From positions 124,001 through 188,000 of the forward strand of contig NZ_JAGGJV010000003.1 of assembly GCF_017873135.1 (NCBI RefSeq): a stretch of 64,000 nucleotides of DNA, read 5' to 3'. Source of the stretch: Rhizobium herbae. GTDB lineage: Bacteria > Pseudomonadota > Alphaproteobacteria > Rhizobiales > Rhizobiaceae. The number at the start of each line of letters is the position of its first letter. Position 1 is the stretch's first letter. Of the stretch, positions 29,469 to 36,820 are shown in pieces. Under the pieces are notes generated by a model. It saw only the letters and a program-made list of their open reading frames with translations. It made no database searches and was not told where the DNA came from. The translations under genes and the position numbers were made by a program.

Positions 29469-30266
29469 ATGTTTTCCCGCCGCACCATTCTCGCCGGCCT
29501 GACCGCCCTTGTTCTTGCACCTTTGAGCGTTGCCGCCGCCGATCTGCCGGATCTGGCCGGGCGCACTGTCGTGGTCGTCACCGAGAATGCCTATCCGCCG
29601 CTGCAGTTCGTCGATCCGAAGAGCGGCAAGGCGATCGGCTGGGAATATGACGCGATGGAAGAGATCGCCAAGCGGCTGAACTTCAAGCTGGAAATCCAGA
29701 ACACCTCCTGGGATGCGATGATCCAGGCCGTCTCCGACGGCCAGTACGACATCGGCATGACCGGCATCACCATCAAGGACGAACGCAAGACGCAGGTGGA
29801 CTTCTCCGATCCCTATATGCGCTCGCAGCAGTTCATGCTGGTGCGCGGCGACGAGGCTCGTTTCACCGATGCAAAGACGTTCGGCGCATTCACGGATGGG
29901 CTTGTCGGCGCGCAGCCGGGAACCTCGCCCTTCTACACGGCGGTCTACGAGATCCTCGACGGCAACGAGCAGAACCCGCGGGTAAAACTGTTTGAAACCT
30001 TTGGTGCCACCGTGCAGGCCCTGAAGGCCGGCGACGTCGATGTCGTCTTGACCGACAGCGTCGCGGCCAAGGGCTACGTCGATTCCTCGGCCGGCGGGCT
30101 CAAGGTGATCGGCGGGCCGCTCGGCACCGAGGATTTCGGTTTCATCTTCAAGAAGGGCTCTGATCTTGTCGCGCCCGTCAACGCCGCGATCGCCGCGCTG
30201 AAAGCCGACGGCACGCTCGACAAGCTGAACCAGAAATGGTTCGTCGACTACAAGATGGGCGAATGA
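29469..30266 (+). CDS. ABC transporter periplasmic substrate-binding protein (amino-acid type)
   Basis: 265-residue family 3 solute-binding protein. The signal peptide [25 protein letters not shown] carries a twin-arginine-like SRRTI. The mature part shows [61 protein letters not shown] and a C-terminal LNQKWF, typical of polar amino-acid binders. The ligand cannot be named. It is followed after 10 bases by its permease, and no ATP-binding subunit gene is near. Confidence 0.92.
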   Translation: MFSRRTILAGLTALVLAPLSVAAADLPDLAGRTVVVVTENAYPPLQFVDPKSGKAIGWEYDAMEEIAKRLNFKLEIQNTSWDAMIQAVSDGQYDIGMTGITIKDERKTQVDFSDPYMRSQQFMLVRGDEARFTDAKTFGAFTDGLVGAQPGTSPFYTAVYEILDGNEQNPRVKLFETFGATVQALKAGDVDVVLTDSVAAKGYVDSSAGGLKVIGGPLGTEDFGFIFKKGSDLVAPVNAAIAALKADGTLDKLNQKWFVDYKMGE

Positions 30267-30276
30267 TCGCCGCCCG

Positions 30277-31092
30277 ATGACGCCTGCTTCTCCGCAATCT
30301 TCGAAGGGCGACTATCCCTGGTGGCTGGTCGCCCTTGCCGTGATCGCCGTGGCGCTGGCCGTGGTGATCGCGGCCAACGGCATCTACCGCCAGGTTTTCG
30401 GCATCGTCTCCGCCGGCATCGGCATCACCGTTCTCGTCACCCTGCTCGGCTTCTTCTTCGCCACGGCACTGGGGCTGGGTATCGCGCTGATGGCGCTGTC
30501 GGAGCGCAACGTGCTGCGCCAGATCGCCCGGTTCTATACCGAGGTCATCCGCGGCATCCCCATCCTCGTGCTTCTATTCTACATCGCCTTCGTCGGCGCC
30601 CCGGCGCTGGTGACGCTGATCAACGTCATCCTGTCGCCGCTGATTTCGGCCGGCTCGATGGAGCCGATGCTGGTGCGTGACCTGTCGCTGATGTGGCGCG
30701 CGGTCATTGCGCTCTCCATCGGCTATTCCGCCTTCATCGCCGAGGTGTTTCGCGCCGGTATTCTCTCGGTCGACAAGGGGCAGATCGAGGCGGCCAAGGC
30801 TCTGGGCCTGTCGCGTTATCAGCGCTTCCGCCTGGTGGTCTTCCCGCAGGCAATCCGCGTCATCCTGCCGCCGCTCGGCAATGATTTCGTGGCGATGGTA
30901 AAGGACAGTTCGCTCGTCTCGGTACTCGGCGTCGCCGACATCACCCAGATGGGCAAGATCTACGCATCCGGCTCGTTCCGGTTCTTCGAGACCTATTCGA
31001 TCGTGGCGTATATCTATCTGATCCTGACGATCGGGCTGTCGCTCGGGTTGAGGCGGCTGGAGCAGAGATTGAGGCAGGGGCAGAGAGGGTAG
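30277..31092 (+). CDS. ABC transporter permease (polar amino-acid type)
   Basis: 271-residue inner-membrane permease of the HisMQ/GlnP type. The EAA loop is clear (GQIEAAKALGLSRYQRFRLVVFPQAIRVILPPL), as is EVIRGIPILVLLFYI, with about five membrane helices. It is a single permease gene, so the transporter would be a homodimer. It begins 10 bases after the binding protein. The partner ATPase must be encoded elsewhere, since the next features are a repeat element and leuC. Confidence 0.93.
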   Translation: MTPASPQSSKGDYPWWLVALAVIAVALAVVIAANGIYRQVFGIVSAGIGITVLVTLLGFFFATALGLGIALMALSERNVLRQIARFYTEVIRGIPILVLLFYIAFVGAPALVTLINVILSPLISAGSMEPMLVRDLSLMWRAVIALSIGYSAFIAEVFRAGILSVDKGQIEAAKALGLSRYQRFRLVVFPQAIRVILPPLGNDFVAMVKDSSLVSVLGVADITQMGKIYASGSFRFFETYSIVAYIYLILTIGLSLGLRRLEQRLRQGQRG

Positions 31093-31105
31093 GTTGATTG
31101 GGGCT

Positions 31106-31236
31106 TCCCTCTTCTCCCCAGCGGGGAGAAGGTGGCCCGAAGGGCCGGATGAGGGGGCGGCTCGACGGAGCTTGCCGCAAGTCCCCCTCATCGCCTCACT
31201 CCGTTCGGCACTTCTCCCCGCTGGGGAGAAGAGGGA
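31106..31236. repeat. Rhizobial palindromic intergenic repeat (RIME-like), copy A
   Basis: About 131 bp bounded by a perfect 26-bp terminal inverted repeat beginning TCCCTCTTCTCCCCAGCG. Inside, GGATGAGGGGG and CCCCCTCATCG form further complementary arms. A closely similar element lies at 59704-59848. The whole can fold into one long branched hairpin and codes for nothing. Confidence 0.9.
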
Positions 31237-31270
31237 GACCGCGGAGTCACGATCACTCCCATCACGGCAA

Positions 31271-31298
31271 TTGCCGAACATTGAAAAAATTGCTATAT
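31271..31298 (+). promoter_or_regulatory. Candidate leuC promoter
   Basis: TTGCCG (31271-31276) and CTATAT (31293-31298), 16 bases apart, resemble the alphaproteobacterial vegetative pattern (TTGAC-like and CTATAT). Inferred from sequence only. Confidence 0.4.
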
Positions 31299-31306
31299 CC
31301 CCGCCC

Positions 31307-31423
31307 ATGGAATCCAAATTCGGATGTTTCGAGCAGAAAATCGTCGTGCTGCAGGACCACAAGCGTCTGCCGGCACGGTTTTTCGCGTGCGTTTCCGGCG
31401 CCCTCAGCAGCCGACTTATCTGA
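31307..31423 (+). CDS. Possible 38-residue leader peptide upstream of leuC
   Basis: A 38-codon frame starts nine bases after the candidate -10 box, so it would be translated from a near-leaderless transcript, and its stop is followed within two bases by a 7-bp hairpin (31426-31432 with 31438-31444) and then a 5-bp hairpin. The peptide is not strongly enriched in Leu (four residues), so classical attenuation is doubtful. Low confidence; may be noise. Confidence 0.25.
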   Translation: MESKFGCFEQKIVVLQDHKRLPARFFACVSGALSSRLI

Positions 31424-31507
31424 CTGTCGGGGCCTGACCCCGACCGGCCGCCGGCGCCCTTTGCCGGAACTTTTCCTGACCTTCTTCTTCACAATGGATG
31501 CACAGCC

Positions 31508-32917
31508 ATGAGCGCACCGCGTACTCTCTACGACAAGATCTGGGACGACCACCTGGTCGATCAACAGGATGACGGAACCTGTCTTCTCTATATCGATCGC
31601 CATCTCGTTCACGAAGTGACGAGCCCGCAGGCGTTCGAAGGCCTGCGCCTGACGAACCGTCAGGTGCGCGCTCCGCAGAAGACGCTTGCCGTCGTCGACC
31701 ATAACGTTCCGACCTCGCCGGATCGCCATCTCGGCATCAAGAACGAGGAAAGCCGCATCCAGGTCGAGGCGCTCGCCCAGAACGCCGCCGATTTCGGCGT
31801 CGAGTATTATTCCGCCAGCGATATCCGCCAGGGCATCGTCCATATCGTCGGGCCGGAACAGGGCTTTACCCTGCCGGGCATGACCATCGTCTGCGGCGAT
31901 AGCCACACCTCGACCCATGGTGCGTTCGGGGCCTTAGCGCATGGCATCGGCACCTCCGAGGTCGAGCATGTGCTTGCCACCCAGACGCTGATCCAGAAGA
32001 AGGCCAAGAACATGCTGGTGCGTGTCGATGGCATCCTGCCCGAACACGTCACCGCCAAGGATATCATCCTGGCCATCATCGGCGAGATCGGCACGGCCGG
32101 CGGCACCGGCCATGTCATCGAGTTTGCCGGCGAAGCCATCCGCGCCCTGTCGATGGAAGGCCGCATGACCGTCTGCAACATGACGATCGAAGGCGGCGCC
32201 CGCGCCGGCCTGATCGCGCCGGATGAAAAGACCTTCGAATATATCAAGGGCAAGCCGCGCGCGCCGAAGGGCGAAGACCTGGAAAAGGCGATCGCCTACT
32301 GGAAGACGCTGCAGACCGACGAAGGCGCGCATTATGACCGCGTCGTCGTGCTGAATGCCGCCGACCTGCCGCCAATCGTCTCCTGGGGTTCCTCGCCGGA
32401 AGATGTCATCTCCGTTCAGGGCATCGTGCCCAACCCGGATGAAATCGCCGACGAGAACAAGCGCACCTCCAAGTGGCGTGCGCTTGACTATATGGGCCTG
32501 AAGCCGGGCACGAAGATCACCGATATCAATATCGACCGCGTCTTCATCGGCTCCTGCACCAATGGCCGCATCGAGGACCTGCGCGAAGTCGCCAAGGTCG
32601 TTGAAGGCCGCACTGTCGCTTCGACCGTCTCGGCGATGATCGTGCCGGGCTCCGGCCTCGTCAAGGAACAGGCGGAAGCCGAAGGCCTCGACAAGATCTT
32701 CAAGGCGGCTGGCTTCGACTGGCGCGAGCCGGGTTGCTCGATGTGCCTTGCCATGAACGACGACCGCCTGAAGCCGGGCGAGCGCTGCGCCTCGACCTCC
32801 AACCGCAACTTCGAAGGCCGCCAGGGCTTCAAGGGCCGCACCCATCTGGTATCGCCGGCGATGGCCGCAGCCGCCGCCGTGTCTGGACACTTCGTCGATA
32901 TCCGCGAGTGGAAGTAG
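31508..32917 (+). CDS. leuC: 3-isopropylmalate dehydratase large subunit
   Basis: 469-residue large subunit of the LeuCD isomerase that turns 2-isopropylmalate into 3-isopropylmalate in leucine synthesis. The aconitase-type [4Fe-4S] ligands are present: the Cys in IGSCTNGR and the pair in [40 protein letters not shown] and [12 protein letters not shown]-like [12 protein letters not shown] are also standard. leuD is not adjacent; a palindromic repeat follows. The leader upstream may carry regulation. Confidence 0.98.
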   Translation: MSAPRTLYDKIWDDHLVDQQDDGTCLLYIDRHLVHEVTSPQAFEGLRLTNRQVRAPQKTLAVVDHNVPTSPDRHLGIKNEESRIQVEALAQNAADFGVEYYSASDIRQGIVHIVGPEQGFTLPGMTIVCGDSHTSTHGAFGALAHGIGTSEVEHVLATQTLIQKKAKNMLVRVDGILPEHVTAKDIILAIIGEIGTAGGTGHVIEFAGEAIRALSMEGRMTVCNMTIEGGARAGLIAPDEKTFEYIKGKPRAPKGEDLEKAIAYWKTLQTDEGAHYDRVVVLNAADLPPIVSWGSSPEDVISVQGIVPNPDEIADENKRTSKWRALDYMGLKPGTKITDINIDRVFIGSCTNGRIEDLREVAKVVEGRTVASTVSAMIVPGSGLVKEQAEAEGLDKIFKAAGFDWREPGCSMCLAMNDDRLKPGERCASTSNRNFEGRQGFKGRTHLVSPAMAAAAAVSGHFVDIREWK

Positions 32918-33223
32918 GACCTCTACCCTCCCCTTGAGGGGGAGGGTCGGACCCCAGGTCCGGGGTGGGGTGATCCGCGCCATACACAATTGACTCTGGT
33001 TTTCACGGCTGTCACCCGCGACTGCGTCGCGACCTCCCCCCTCGAGGGGGAGGTGGGGCTCTCGATGCAGTGAGCCTGTTCTGCGCCGTCCGATGGTCTA
33101 CGCTATCGGGCATTCCGGCATGACGTCGCACCGGTCAAAAACCGGGATTTGATCCAGCCGCTTTAGCTCGAAAATCTTCAAGGACAGCAACAAAACAGCC
33201 GTGCGGTGATGTACCGCAGGTTA
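32918..33223. other. 306-bp intergenic region with a second repeat type
   Basis: Contains the CCTCCCC-type palindromic repeat at 32925-33060; I see no gene, tRNA or clear promoter in the remaining bases. Confidence 0.6.
32925..33060. repeat. Palindromic intergenic repeat, CCTCCCC/GGGGAGG type
   Basis: Two hairpin ends (32925-32947, stem ACCCTCCCC/GGGGAGGGT; 33032-33053, stem ACCTCCCCC-like) enclose a less ordered middle. The first hairpin starts eight bases after the leuC stop and may also act as its transcript end. Different in sequence from the TCCCTCTTCTCCCC element. Confidence 0.75.
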
Positions 33224-33769
33224 TTAAGTCCGGGCAGCACCCACCGTGCGGCCCGCGCTGTAGCGCCATGCTGCCAATACGCTCAAGGCATTCCAGATCA
33301 TTGGAATTGCAAATTCCGTCATGATGGGTTCATAGCTCATGGTGGGTGCGTATTTCCCGAACCAATAGACGAGCCGCAAGACAAAAAAAGCGTCCGCAGC
33401 CAGTAGGATGGAAAGGCTGATAGCGATCAACCGCCGAAGCGGTTTTGAAAGCAGGTTCCCATCGAATGCGTAGAGGCAAACAACGCCTGTGGCGACAAAT
33501 GACAAGAGATAGCTGACGATCAGCAGGAAATTGATTTCATCCAGCGTAGCGGCATTGTAGATTGTCAGGGGCGTAGCGAGCAGTCGCAGAATCGCAAACA
33601 GTTTCCAACCCACGAATGCCCCCGAAAAGTGCGCGCCCCATTGTTCATGCCATAGCGCAAGAGCACTCGTCCAGTAGCGGATTGGGACGGAGGCAGCCGA
33701 TACGCGCCCAACGCGGTGGGCGCTTCGGGTGGGCGGAGGTGGGAGCGACAAAATGACAGGGAAACCCAT
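33224..33769 (-). CDS. Hypothetical multi-helix membrane protein
   Basis: Not recognised. The last ~145 codons encode three or four hydrophobic helices (for example FLLIVSYLLSFVATGVVCLYAF and LIAISLSILLAADAFFVLRLVYWF) with a polar end AAWRYSAGRTVGAART. The start is uncertain: the nearest in-frame ATG is at 33769, which gives 181 residues but overlaps the divergent sixA start region; the first ~35 residues of that form are Pro/Arg-rich and doubtful. It may start internally at a codon I cannot choose. Confidence 0.55.
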   Translation of the reverse strand: MGFPVILSLPPPPTRSAHRVGRVSAASVPIRYWTSALALWHEQWGAHFSGAFVGWKLFAILRLLATPLTIYNAATLDEINFLLIVSYLLSFVATGVVCLYAFDGNLLSKPLRRLIAISLSILLAADAFFVLRLVYWFGKYAPTMSYEPIMTEFAIPMIWNALSVLAAWRYSAGRTVGAART

Positions 33770-34289
33770 GATGCCGAAACGCCGCCTCATCCTTCTGCGC
33801 CACGCCAAATCCGCCTGGCCTGAAGGCGTCGCCGACGAGGAGCGGCCGCTGGCGGAACGCGGCCGCAAGTCGGCACCCGTCATCGGCACCTATATGGCGC
33901 GTGAAAAACTGATCCCCGATCTCGCCATCATCTCGCCTGCCCGCCGGGCGCGGGAGACTTGGGAATTCGTGCGCGACGCCCTGTCGGAAAAGGTGCCGGA
34001 GCATGAGGCACCGGATATCTACGAGGTCGAGGCGGGGCGCATTCTGGAGGTGATCCGGACGGTCAAGCCCGGCATCCGCACCTTGCTGATGATCGGCCAC
34101 AATCCCGGCATGGAGGAACTGGCGTCGCTGCTCATGCAAGACGGCGACCAGGATGCAATCGACCGGATGAAGGAAAAGTTCCCGACAGCCGGCCTTGCCG
34201 TCATCGATTTCGATGTCGAAGGGTGGGATGAAGTTGCTGCGGGCGCCGGCACTCTGGAGCGGTTTGTGACGCCGCGCTTGCTTGGGTAG
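33753..34289 (+). CDS. SixA-type histidine phosphatase
   Basis: 178-residue histidine-phosphatase-superfamily protein. The catalytic LILLRHAKSAWPEG (RHG-type motif, with RHA) and the second His in LLMIGHNPGMEELASLL are both present, in the size and order of SixA, which dephosphorylates phosphohistidine on phosphotransfer proteins. The ATG at 33753 has GGAGGTGGGAG upstream; ATGs at 33768 and 33771 are alternatives. Specific partner unknown. Confidence 0.9.
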   Translation: MTGKPMMPKRRLILLRHAKSAWPEGVADEERPLAERGRKSAPVIGTYMAREKLIPDLAIISPARRARETWEFVRDALSEKVPEHEAPDIYEVEAGRILEVIRTVKPGIRTLLMIGHNPGMEELASLLMQDGDQDAIDRMKEKFPTAGLAVIDFDVEGWDEVAAGAGTLERFVTPRLLG

Positions 34290-34330
34290 GCGCCGGCAAC
34301 TGACGACACGCCTTCCCTCAAAGGAGCGTT

Positions 34331-34906
34331 TTACGTGGAGTTCATTCGAAAAATAGCCCAGACATTGCAGTCCGCGTGACGCTCTTCCGGATGCAGCCTG
34401 CGGAGATCGTGCTGAATCTCCCTTGCCCTGCTATGATCTGTCAGCAGGCCCTTGGTTGAAAGTTCCGCATTATCGAAAACGTCCGGGAAGCCGCCGCAGT
34501 TGGTGAGCGCGCTGATGCTGTGATCTTGATCCAGCAGGTCATAGCCGACAAAATGAAAGCGATTGCCCAAACCCCGCTGCACCGCCTCCAGCGTGGGATT
34601 GCGCAAAACACCGAGGACATTGGCATGTTGAACAGCGCCGAGTTCATTCAGAAGGAAATCAAAGTCCGTGAAGAAATTCAGCATGTTGTCTTCGTTAACG
34701 ATGTGATCCCAATAGCTGTCCTTTATTTCCTCAAGAACAAACGGGCAGATCATACCATCGAGCGAGACGACTTCGTCGAGTTGCGTCAATCCCGACCAGG
34801 CAACGTAGTCGTTCCATCCCTGTCCATCAGATGGGCTAAACTTTTCGACTGCAAGGTAGAGGGGCATCATCAAGGGTGCATCGGTTGTTTGGACGCTGCC
34901 AGTCAT
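34331..34906 (-). CDS. Hypothetical protein, translationally coupled to the L,D-transpeptidase
   Basis: 191-residue soluble protein, not recognised. It has an acidic/aromatic middle (EVVSLDGMICPFVLEEIKDSYWDHIV), and ends HPEERHADCNVWAIFRMNST. Codon use is less GC-rich than the flanks. Its ATG (34904-34906) overlaps the stop of the L,D-transpeptidase gene in an ATGA, so the two are coupled, although base composition suggests separate histories. No signal peptide or membrane segment is seen. Confidence 0.7.
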   Translation of the reverse strand: MTGSVQTTDAPLMMPLYLAVEKFSPSDGQGWNDYVAWSGLTQLDEVVSLDGMICPFVLEEIKDSYWDHIVNEDNMLNFFTDFDFLLNELGAVQHANVLGVLRNPTLEAVQRGLGNRFHFVGYDLLDQDHSISALTNCGGFPDVFDNAELSTKGLLTDHSRAREIQHDLRRLHPEERHADCNVWAIFRMNST

Positions 34907-35454
34907 CCTGTCACCCTCACCACCGTCCCCCGCCGCATGAACCGCAACAGCCGCTTCATCGCCGGCAGGCTGACCGCCACGCAGCCCTCCGTCGGCTGAT
35001 AACCGGGCTTGGCGAGATGGAAGAAAATGGCCGATCCACCGTTGCGTTTGCGGCTGCGCAGATTCCAGTCCATCACCAGGCAGATATCGTAGAGCCCGTC
35101 GTCGCGGCGCATCTTTTCGTGGCTGGGTTTGAAGGGTGCGCTGACCGGGCGATTGTAGAGGGCGTGGCGCGGCTCGTCGCACCAGAGCAGGTTCCTGGGC
35201 GTGAAGCGCAGCGGCAATGCGGTGGGCGGCAGCGTCACGCGGTCGTGGCGGATATAGCCGCCGACGAGGCGCATCGAAGCGATCGGCGTCGCGCCGTCGC
35301 CTTCGCGCTTGCGCGAGGTCGTGCCGCTCCGGCCGATGGCAGCCTCCTCGGTGCGTCCGGCGAAGGTCACCAGCGCCCTCGTACGGCGTCCGGGTTTGGG
35401 CCGGACAGTGATGGTGCTGGCGGAGTTTGCCGCCTTGCGGGGTTTCAGTCGCAT
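34903..35454 (-). CDS. L,D-transpeptidase (YkuD-domain) family protein
   Basis: 183-residue protein with the YkuD catalytic block: IFFHLAKPGYQPTEGCVAVSLPAMK, where the His and the Cys of TEGCVAVS are the active-site pair that forms 3-3 peptidoglycan cross-links or attaches proteins. Upstream are RHDRVTLPPTALPLRF and an MRRDDGLYDICLVMDWN block, typical of the short rhizobial form. No clear signal peptide is present; the first ~35 residues are very basic. The ATG at 35454 is taken since the frame before it runs antisense to the response regulator. Confidence 0.88.
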   Translation of the reverse strand: MRLKPRKAANSASTITVRPKPGRRTRALVTFAGRTEEAAIGRSGTTSRKREGDGATPIASMRLVGGYIRHDRVTLPPTALPLRFTPRNLLWCDEPRHALYNRPVSAPFKPSHEKMRRDDGLYDICLVMDWNLRSRKRNGGSAIFFHLAKPGYQPTEGCVAVSLPAMKRLLRFMRRGTVVRVTG

Positions 35455-35599
35455 TTTACTCACAGTTTTTTGCGTTGTCCGTGATCTGAAACATAACCAT
35501 AGCACTACACAATATGTAACAAACGGGTGAAGGCTTCCGCTGCTTGCCAAAAGCACCGATTGAGCTAGTTTCAAACCGGAAGCAAGGAGGGATTTCAGC

Positions 35600-36283
35600 A
35601 TGTCGGCCCGCACCATTCTTCTCGTCGATGATGACAACGACCTGCGCGAAACGTTGACCGAGCAGCTCTCCCTCTATGAGGAATTCACCATTCTTCAAGA
35701 GCCCACCGCAGCCAAGGGCATCCAGACTGCGCGCACGCAGCAGATCGCGCTTCTGGTGATGGATGTCGGCCTGCCCGACATGGATGGCCGCGAGGCCGTC
35801 AAGCTCCTGCGCAAGGGCGGCTTCAAGCCGCCGATCATCATGCTGACCGGCCACGACACGGACTCCGACACGATCCTCGGGCTCGAAGCCGGCGCCAACG
35901 ACTATGTGACCAAGCCTTTCCGGTTTGCCGTGCTGCTTGCCCGCATCCGGGCGCAGCTGCGCCAGCACGAGCAGAGCGAGGACGCCACGTTCACGGTCGG
36001 CCCCTATACGTTCAAGCCGGGGCAGAAGCTTTTGACGCTGGAAAACGGCCAGAAGATCCGGCTCACCGAAAAGGAAGCGGCGATCATCCGCTATCTCTAC
36101 CGCGCCGACCAGAAAGTGGTGACGCGCGACGTGCTGCTTGAGGAGGTCTGGGGCTACAATTCCGGCGTCACCACCCACACGCTCGAAACCCACGTCTACC
36201 GCCTGCGCCAGAAAATCGAGCGCGACCCTTCCAATGCGGAGATTTTGGTGACAGAGAATGGCGGCTACAAGATAGTTCCCTAA
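35600..36283 (+). CDS. OmpR-family response regulator, CenR/OtpR-like
   Basis: 227-residue response regulator. The receiver domain (residues 1-~120) has the acidic pocket DDDND, phospho-acceptor Asp55 (LLVMDVGLPDMDG), Thr in MLTGHD and Lys in DYVTKPF; the winged-helix DNA-binding domain ends TLETHVYRLRQKIERDPSNA. The next gene encodes a cyclic-nucleotide-binding protein, a pairing I recall for OtpR/CenR, an envelope and division regulator of alphaproteobacteria; the assignment is likely but not proven. The start at 35600 has AAGGAGG twelve bases upstream. Confidence 0.9.
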   Translation: MSARTILLVDDDNDLRETLTEQLSLYEEFTILQEPTAAKGIQTARTQQIALLVMDVGLPDMDGREAVKLLRKGGFKPPIIMLTGHDTDSDTILGLEAGANDYVTKPFRFAVLLARIRAQLRQHEQSEDATFTVGPYTFKPGQKLLTLENGQKIRLTEKEAAIIRYLYRADQKVVTRDVLLEEVWGYNSGVTTHTLETHVYRLRQKIERDPSNAEILVTENGGYKIVP

Positions 36284-36334
36284 CGACAAGGGGCGCGATG
36301 CCAGCCGATATCGCGCCCGCCCCGAGGTATCCCT

Positions 36335-36790
36335 TTGTCGCTGAATGACGATATCGCCCTTCTGTCCCTCGTGCCGCTGTTTGCGGATATCGATGACGAC
36401 AAGCTGCGGCTGATCGCCTTCGGGGCAGAGCGCCGCCGGCTCGCCAGGGGCCAGCAGCTGTTTCGCGAGGGTGCGCCCGCCGATTGCGCCTTTGCCGTCG
36501 CCAGCGGCTCGTTCACTCTGACGCGCAACCTTGTCGATGGCAGCGTCGAGATGGTCGATACCGTCGGCCGCGGCACGCTGCTCTCGGAACTTGCGATGAT
36601 CTCCTTCGTCGAACGCAAATTCACAGCAACGGCCGAGGAAGACAGCGAAGTGATCCGCATCAACCGGCCGCTGTTTCGCCGGATGCTGGAGGAATACCCG
36701 GAAGTGGCCGTTGTCGTCGAAGCCCGGATCAAGGACAATCTGCAGACGATGATCCGCAACATGCAGAAGCTGGCGCCGCGGTTCGGGTGA
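36335..36790 (+). CDS. Cyclic-nucleotide-binding domain protein without a DNA-binding domain
   Basis: 151-residue protein with a single Crp-type cNMP-binding barrel: ALLSLVPLFADIDDDKLRLI, then LARGQQLFREGAPADCAFAV and GTLLSELAMI. No helix-turn-helix follows, so it is a regulatory-subunit-like domain rather than a transcription factor. The start is TTG at 36335 with GAGG seven bases upstream. It lies 51 bases after the response-regulator gene and is probably its operon partner. Confidence 0.85.
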   Translation: MSLNDDIALLSLVPLFADIDDDKLRLIAFGAERRRLARGQQLFREGAPADCAFAVASGSFTLTRNLVDGSVEMVDTVGRGTLLSELAMISFVERKFTATAEEDSEVIRINRPLFRRMLEEYPEVAVVVEARIKDNLQTMIRNMQKLAPRFG

Positions 36791-36820
36791 ACGCGGAGCG
36801 CCAGCTTTTCAATTAAAGTA

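Larger units (their letters stand above)
31093..31507. other. 415-bp intergenic region: RIME-like repeat plus leuC leader
   Basis: Holds a palindromic repeat element (31106-31236), a candidate promoter (31271-31298), a possible 38-codon leader frame (31307-31423) and two hairpins (31426-31444, 31451-31467) before leuC; each is described separately. Confidence 0.7.

Noticed and set aside
31426-31467. leuC-leader hairpins as a classical leucine attenuator
   Set aside because: The preceding small frame lacks a run of Leu codons and no T run follows the hairpins; kept only as a weak candidate.
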